A DNA stretch of 17,722 nucleotides, taken from the NCBI GenBank assembly GCA_007126415.1, contig SLBH01000180.1, positions 1-17,722 on the forward strand, written 5' to 3'. A program made the translations under genes and the position numbers. Positions 13,806 through 17,722 of this stretch are shown here, in pieces. This DNA comes from Spirochaetales bacterium. GTDB taxonomy: Bacteria > Spirochaetota > Spirochaetia > DSM-27196 > SLAA01. The notes under the pieces were generated by a model. The model ran no database searches, was not told the origin of the DNA, and worked only from the letters and a program-made list of their open reading frames with translations. Positions within the stretch are counted from its first letter, which is position 1, and each line of letters opens with the position of its first letter.

Positions 13806-15403
13806 GATACATTCCCGGTCGGCGGAGTTCGATATACCTCGCGGCCGCCGACATAGGTGCCGAGCACCTGAATGCGCTCGAGCTCCGCGGGCGGCAGCTG
13901 CAATGGATTGTGCGACAACGCCACGAAATCGGCGCGCATTCCGGGGTCGAGCGTGCCTTTTTCTTGTTCGGCGCCCTCGGCGTACGCGCCGCCCTGCGTA
14001 TAACAGCGAAGCGCCTCCTCGACCGTGATTCGCTCCGGCCCCCTGCGCTCTACCGCGTAGCGGATCGCGCGGAACGGGTTGATACTCCCCTCGGCGGGCG
14101 CGTCCGAGCCGAACGACAACGGCACCCCGGCGTCGAGCAGGCTCCGATAGGGGTACGCCCGCTCGGCGCGCTCAGCACCGATGAGCGCGCGATCTTTATC
14201 GGGCGAGGAAAGCGCGTGCGGCTGCGCCGCGATCAGCACGCCGAGCTCGCGCAGGCGAGGAACGTCCGCGGGGTCTATGAGCTGCGCATGCTCGAGCCGT
14301 AACCGGAGGGCCGTGAGTAGCGGGTATCGGTCGGCCACCGTTTCTAAGACGTTGAGAAACTCCTTGACCGCGCGATCGCCGATCGCGTGAAAAGCGGCGC
14401 GCCTGCGGGTGCGCGCGCAACGCAGCAGCACCTGCTTCAGAGCTTCGCCGTACAACACCGGCGTTCCGTAGTTCTCCGGCTCGCCTTCGTACGGCTCGGT
14501 CAGCCAGGCGGTACGGGTGGAGAACGCGCCGTCGAGAAAGTACTTCACCGGCCCGGGCTCGATCCAGCCCGGCCGATAGCGCGCAAAACGCATTGAGAGA
14601 GTTCCGAGCCTGCGCATGCCGCTTGGCCAACACGAGAAACGGCAGCTCAACTCACCGGCGCGAAACAGGCGGTTCAGCCACCAGACGCTGAGCGGGTTCC
14701 AGGTGTTGTCTTGTACCGAGGTAATGCCGTGCTTCGCGAACACCTCGAGTGCAAATCGCAAGCGCTCGAGCGCGAGACGAGGGCGGCGGTTGAGCTCGGC
14801 GAAGCGGCGGTAATGCAGCGGCTCAACTGCTGCGTCGGTCAGCACGCCGGTCGGCGAGCCGGAGCGATCGCGGGTGATTCGCCCGCCGGGGGGATCGCCT
14901 TCCTGACGGTCAAAGCCGAGCTGCTTGAGCATCGAGGTGTTCACGCAGGCACCGTGACCGGAGAACTGAAAGAGGGCGACCGGGTTATTGGGGAAAACGG
15001 CGTCAAGCGTTGCACGATGCGGTTCGGGCCAGTACGGATAGTCCCACCCGAAGCCGATCACCGTCTCGCCGGGCCGTAGGGCGCCGAAATGCGCGTGTAG
15101 TCGCTCGATTATCTCGCGCTCGCCCAAGCCGCCGAGGTACGGGTAGGCGGCGTGGTCGCCCATCACGAGCGCGTGCAGGTGGTTATCGTTGAAGCCGGGC
15201 ACCACGAACGCGCCGCCGAGATCAACCGCTTTGCTCTCGCCGCGCCGGGTCACTCCGCCGGGCGCATCAGCGGTACTCGGGCCGCGATCGTTACCCGGCC
15301 GCAGCTCCCGGACCCACTCACCCTCGCAGACAAGTTCGCCGCTGAAACTGCCTCCGTTACCGAGCGTTGTAACATTACCGTTGTAGAACCTCTTTTGCTG
15401 CAC
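13802..15403 (-). CDS. YtcJ-like metal-dependent amidohydrolase (amidohydrolase 3 family)
   Basis: A 533-residue enzyme with a composite beta-sandwich made from both ends (about 1-65 and 480-530) around a TIM barrel. Metal ligands and catalytic residues are all visible: H75-x-H77 (FNDNHLH), K287 (PVKYFLDGA), H339 (HAIGDRA), H372 (LEHAQLI) and D434 (GSDAP). Characterised relatives hydrolyse N-substituted formamides, exoenzyme-type amides or related C-N bonds, but the family is broad and the substrate here is open. There is no signal peptide. The start is GTG at 15403, preceded by AAGGG; no nearby ATG fits. It follows the metallophosphoesterase gene after 44 bases and overlaps the c-di-GMP gene by 4 bases, which makes a three-gene unit. 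Confidence 0.92.
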   Translation of the reverse strand: MQQKRFYNGNVTTLGNGGSFSGELVCEGEWVRELRPGNDRGPSTADAPGGVTRRGESKAVDLGGAFVVPGFNDNHLHALVMGDHAAYPYLGGLGEREIIERLHAHFGALRPGETVIGFGWDYPYWPEPHRATLDAVFPNNPVALFQFSGHGACVNTSMLKQLGFDRQEGDPPGGRITRDRSGSPTGVLTDAAVEPLHYRRFAELNRRPRLALERLRFALEVFAKHGITSVQDNTWNPLSVWWLNRLFRAGELSCRFSCWPSGMRRLGTLSMRFARYRPGWIEPGPVKYFLDGAFSTRTAWLTEPYEGEPENYGTPVLYGEALKQVLLRCARTRRRAAFHAIGDRAVKEFLNVLETVADRYPLLTALRLRLEHAQLIDPADVPRLRELGVLIAAQPHALSSPDKDRALIGAERAERAYPYRSLLDAGVPLSFGSDAPAEGSINPFRAIRYAVERRGPERITVEEALRCYTQGGAYAEGAEQEKGTLDPGMRADFVALSHNPLQLPPAELERIQVLGTYVGGREVYRTPPTGNVS

Positions 15404-15447
15404 CCCTTACCCGCCGTTCTAACTGCCGCTCCCCGGCGATGCCGAGG

Positions 15448-15942
15448 TCATTGAATCGGAACGTGCCGGAATCGACCGGAAACGGTATCCCAGATACCGA
15501 AGCTCGGCGAACCGAAGCGTCCCATAACCTCACCCGGATTGGCCCAAAGGCTCGAGCCGATCTGCTGTTGGTACTGCTTATGGTCGTGCCCGCTGAACAC
15601 CGCGTCGTAGGCACTGCTCTCGGCCAGTCGGCGGGCGATCTCGGGATAGTGTTGCAGCGCAACCTGCTTGCCGTCGATCTCGAGCTCGGCGATCGGGCCG
15701 TGCAGCCGCACCTGCTCGTAGTTGGCCGCGACACGGGTGATAAGAAACGGATCACCGTCGTTGTTACCGAACACGCAGTCGATACGACCGGAGAACCCCT
15801 CGCCAAGCTGAGCTAGCGTGAACGGCGCGCAGAAGTCGCCGAGAAACAACAGGCGCTCGGCACTCTCTTGCCCCACCAGCGTAAGCGCCTTCTCGAGGTT
15901 CCAGATGTTGTCGTGAATATCGCTCAGTACCGCGATCTGCAT
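15448..15942 (-). CDS. YfcE/MJ0936-type metallophosphoesterase
   Basis: A 164-residue calcineurin-like phosphoesterase of the small YfcE/MJ0936/VPS29-fold group. The dinuclear metal site is complete: D8 and H10 (SDIH), D36 (LGDF), N60 (FGNND), H98 (QHYP), H119 and H121 (SGHDH). Relatives hydrolyse phosphodiesters such as bis-p-nitrophenyl phosphate or cyclic nucleotides in vitro; the physiological substrate is mostly unknown. The ribosome binding site AAAGGAGG is perfect and lies seven bases before the ATG, the strongest in this operon. It is the first gene of the unit with the amidohydrolase and the PAS-GGDEF-EAL protein. Confidence 0.94.
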   Translation of the reverse strand: MQIAVLSDIHDNIWNLEKALTLVGQESAERLLFLGDFCAPFTLAQLGEGFSGRIDCVFGNNDGDPFLITRVAANYEQVRLHGPIAELEIDGKQVALQHYPEIARRLAESSAYDAVFSGHDHKQYQQQIGSSLWANPGEVMGRFGSPSFGIWDTVSGRFRHVPIQ

Positions 15943-16045
15943 ATATATCCTCCTTTGTGCCGTGACGCTGTGTTCCGCGACGCTGCGTACCGTCGCACCA
16001 TCCGCCGCTGAGGGCGTGGCCGGCAGATTAGAGCTCAGGCGGCCG

Positions 16046-16486
16046 TCACGCGGAGCGCGAAGCCTCGGCGACCACCGTTACACCGCGCAAACTGTCCGAA
16101 ACCGGACAAGCGCGTTCCACGAGTTCCATGAGTTCGCGCATCTGTTCATCGGAAGCCTCGCCTTCCACCTGCATCCTTACGCGTATCTGCTGAAACCCGC
16201 TGCGCACGTCGTCACGCTTGAGCGTGAAGCCGGCAGGATCAAGATCACCCTCTATCGTGACGCTGCATCCTTGCAAACTTACGCCGACGCGCTTGGCGTG
16301 CGCGCGTGCGGTTATCGCGACACAGCCTCCAAGCGAGCTCAGTAGCAGCTCGAGCGGCGTCATACCGGCGTCGGAGCCTCCAAGAGCCTTCGGCTCGTCC
16401 ATTACTACCTCAAACTCCCGCGCGGTCGCTCGACAGCGCAACCCTTGCTCGAGTTCTACCTGAGCTGTGTATGTATGTGTACCCAT
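16046..16486 (-). CDS. OsmC family peroxiredoxin-like protein
   Basis: A 146-residue OsmC/Ohr-fold protein, which reduces organic hydroperoxides using a pair of reactive cysteines. The two are present: C55 at the end of LELLLSSLGGC and C117 in ERACPVSDSL. The wide spacing and the DLDPAGF / RSGFQQIRVRMQVEG strands fit the YhfA/OsmC branch. The frame is open to 16663, but I place the start at 16486: AAGGAG lies about seven bases before that ATG, the protein then matches the family's usual length, and a good promoter sits directly upstream at 16509-16536. The longer version would overlap the divergent rhomboid start and is rejected. It appears to be a single-gene unit. Confidence 0.92.
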   Translation of the reverse strand: MGTHTYTAQVELEQGLRCRATAREFEVVMDEPKALGGSDAGMTPLELLLSSLGGCVAITARAHAKRVGVSLQGCSVTIEGDLDPAGFTLKRDDVRSGFQQIRVRMQVEGEASDEQMRELMELVERACPVSDSLRGVTVVAEASRSA

Positions 16487-16508
16487 GTTGTTCTCCTTGT
16501 AGTCGCCC

Positions 16509-16536
16509 ACTATATCACACTGCGCGCTCGTGAAAA
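16509..16536 (-). promoter_or_regulatory. Extended -10 promoter of the OsmC gene
   Basis: On the minus strand, TATAGT (16509-16514, five of six) is preceded by TGA, giving the extended -10 TGN signature, and by TTTTCA (16531-16536, four of six) at 16 bases. Transcription would start near 16502, about 16 bases before the ATG at 16486, and the leader contains the ribosome binding site. Confidence 0.65.
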
Positions 16537-16582
16537 AAGCCGCGGGAAACGACGGAAACGCCGTCTCACGGCAGCTTCCGAG

Positions 16583-16611
16583 GTGACGAAGCGGCCGGAT
16601 CGCGCTATCAT
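16583..16611 (+). promoter_or_regulatory. Candidate promoter of the rhomboid gene
   Basis: GTGACG (16583-16588, four of six), a 17-base spacer and TATCAT (16606-16611, five of six). Transcription would begin near 16618, leaving about 32 bases before the GTG start at 16650. Confidence 0.55.
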
Positions 16612-16649
16612 GGGAATCGCTTCTAACCGGGAAGCCGAGGGAGATCTGC

Positions 16650-17354
16650 GTGCTGCCGATCAAAGACTATCTACAGAGTAAGACCTTTCCGCTGGTGAAC
16701 ACGGTATTTATCGTGGCCAATGTTGTGGTGTTTGTCCATCAGGTGCGGCTGCCGCTGTCGCACAGCGAAGCCTTCATTATGCAGCACGCCTTTGTAGCCG
16801 GGCGCTTCTTCGACGCCCCGCTCGAACACTGGCCCACTGTTTTCAGCAGCATGTTTCTGCACGGCGGCTTCGTGCATTTCATCGGCAACATGTTGTTTTT
16901 GTTCGTGTTCGGCGATAACGTCGAGGACGCCCTGGGGCACATCCGCTACTTCTTTTTCTACTTCCTTGCCGGGGCGGTCGCGGCCTTCGCTCAGACGCTG
17001 TTTATGCCGGATCTTTCGGTGCCGTTGATCGGCGCCTCCGGAGCGATCTCGGCGGTGCTCGGCGCGTACATCATCTTGTACCCCATGGCTCGCGTGCTCA
17101 CGATCATCCCGATCGGGTTTCTGCTGATGAGCGCAAAGCTCCCGGCGTACCTTTTCGTCGGCGTGTGGGCCGTTATGCAGTTATTCTCGGGCATGCTCAC
17201 GATCGCGGGCGGCGTCGGCAGCAACATCGGATACTTCGCGCATATCGGGGGCTTTGTATTCGGTTTCATCTTTGCCGCAGCCGGACGCCGGCGGTACCTA
17301 CAGAAGTTCCACCGCCACCGGCGCGTGTTCTACAACGAAGGCGTCTACTGGTAA
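16650..17354 (+). CDS. Rhomboid-family intramembrane serine protease
   Basis: A 234-residue polytopic inner-membrane protein with six predicted membrane helices, the minimal bacterial rhomboid core. The catalytic dyad is S130 in GASGAISAVLGAY and H198 in FAHIGGFVFGF. H76 and N80 (HFIGN) form the HxxxN motif that builds the oxyanion hole. Rhomboids cut other membrane proteins within their transmembrane segments; the substrate here is unknown. The start is GTG at 16650 with GAGGGAG about six bases upstream. A basic cytoplasmic tail (RRRYLQKFHRHRR) follows the last helix. The gene diverges from OsmC and its last 10 bases overlap the convergent unknown gene. Confidence 0.95.
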   Translation: MLPIKDYLQSKTFPLVNTVFIVANVVVFVHQVRLPLSHSEAFIMQHAFVAGRFFDAPLEHWPTVFSSMFLHGGFVHFIGNMLFLFVFGDNVEDALGHIRYFFFYFLAGAVAAFAQTLFMPDLSVPLIGASGAISAVLGAYIILYPMARVLTIIPIGFLLMSAKLPAYLFVGVWAVMQLFSGMLTIAGGVGSNIGYFAHIGGFVFGFIFAAAGRRRYLQKFHRHRRVFYNEGVYW

Positions 17355-17722
17355 CGAACGCCCGCCTTGCAGAAGCTCCGGTAGTACTCAAGATACGCCC
17401 GGCGCTCCGGCCCGGCGTAGCACGCCATTCGTTCGAGCACAAGCTCGGCGTACCGCTCCTCGCCGAGCACGCGTCTAAGCAGCTTCGCCGCGCCCTGAGG
17501 CGTATCGCTCCCACCGTCGAGCACAAACTCAATGCTTTCGCCGGTCCCGTTTCTGCGCTCGAGCGCGGAAGCATGCGTCGCAAGCGCCTCCTCAATCTCG
17601 GCGAGCGACGCCCCGTCGGCCCCGCGCGGTTGCACTCGGTAACGCGTCGCGCGTAGCACCTGCATCAACGACGGCTGCTTTCGCCCAAACTCGTCGAACG
17701 CGGGCAGAAGCTCATACTCGAG
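17345..17722 (-). CDS. Unknown protein, 3' part only (runs off the right edge)
   Basis: An open frame on the minus strand ends at TAG 17345-17347 and stays open through the window's last base, so the true start lies outside. A TTG at 17666-17668 and an ATG at 17663-17665 exist, but neither needs to be the start because coding continues upstream (ELLPAFDEFGRKQPS). The visible part, about 126 residues, is charged and mostly helical, with EEALATHASALERRN, AAKLLRRVLGEERYAEL and PERRAYLEYYRSFCKAG segments. I recognise no family. It overlaps the end of the rhomboid gene by 10 bases, tail to tail. Confidence 0.65.
   Translation of the reverse strand, partial: LEYELLPAFDEFGRKQPSLMQVLRATRYRVQPRGADGASLAEIEEALATHASALERRNGTGESIEFVLDGGSDTPQGAAKLLRRVLGEERYAELVLERMACYAGPERRAYLEYYRSFCKAGVRYQ

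Noticed and set aside
16002..16042. Imperfect inverted repeat (CCGCCGCTGAG against CTCAGGCGG) downstream of the OsmC gene, considered as a terminator
   Set aside because: The stem needs a bulge, the loop is about 21 bases, and no T-run follows.
16487..16663. N-terminal extension of the OsmC gene by 59 residues
   Set aside because: It has no ribosome binding site, overlaps the rhomboid start and covers a good promoter; ATG 16486 has AAGGAG and gives the normal family length.

Overview
The window is dense, GC-rich bacterial chromosomal DNA. It has seventeen protein-coding genes, of which sixteen are complete and one runs off the right edge. I see no tRNA, rRNA, CRISPR array, transposase or phage gene. 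Several exported lipoproteins with clear lipoboxes, a Tat-type signal and a rhomboid protease point to a diderm (Gram-negative type) bacterium. I suspect a high-GC spirochaete or a similar free-living group, but this is an impression and no marker gene here settles it. Base and codon use look even across the window, so I see no sign of a transferred island.

Layout. (1) 8-1005, minus: two small lipoprotein genes in one unit behind a good sigma70-type promoter (1052-1080). (2) 1136-2428, minus: a stand-alone alanyl-tRNA editing protein (AlaX type with a DHHA1 tail). (3) 2623-4542, plus: an M48 metalloprotease lipoprotein followed after 6 bases by a FemAB-family aminoacyltransferase, with a near-consensus promoter at 2573-2601. 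(4) 4603-5862, minus: cinA. It diverges from a Tat-exported aldo/keto reductase (6046-7029, plus), and three 16-bp tandem repeats lie between the two predicted promoters. (5) 7013-8968, minus: a SIMPL/DUF541 protein, then a TPR lipoprotein. (6) 9168-11737, plus: an exported TPR protein, a HAD-IIB phosphatase and a DUF985 cupin. (7) 11754-15942, minus: a YfcE-like metallophosphoesterase, a YtcJ-like amidohydrolase and a PAS-PAS-GGDEF-EAL protein, the last two overlapping by 4 bases. (8) 16046-16486, minus: an OsmC-family protein, diverging from a rhomboid protease (16650-17354, plus). (9) A partial unknown gene (17345 to the edge, minus).

Most genes are housekeeping or envelope functions: translation quality control, peptidoglycan cross-bridge formation, envelope proteolysis, NAD repair, peroxide defence and c-di-GMP signalling. 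I did not find a convincing new defence or biosynthetic system. The most distinctive signal is a set of short, mutually unrelated tandem duplications (units of 10, 14, 15, 15 and 16 bp), all at gene ends or between genes. Two of them, both 15 bp, copy a stop codon in frame. At 8158-8217 the last codons and stop of the SIMPL gene are present four times. At 11206-11235 the stop of the HAD gene and the start of the cupin gene are duplicated together. A second feature is the EAL domain, whose otherwise invariant YQP segment reads LHP although the metal-binding residues are kept. Convergent genes are packed to the point of overlapping (7013-7029 and 17345-17354), with no obvious terminators.
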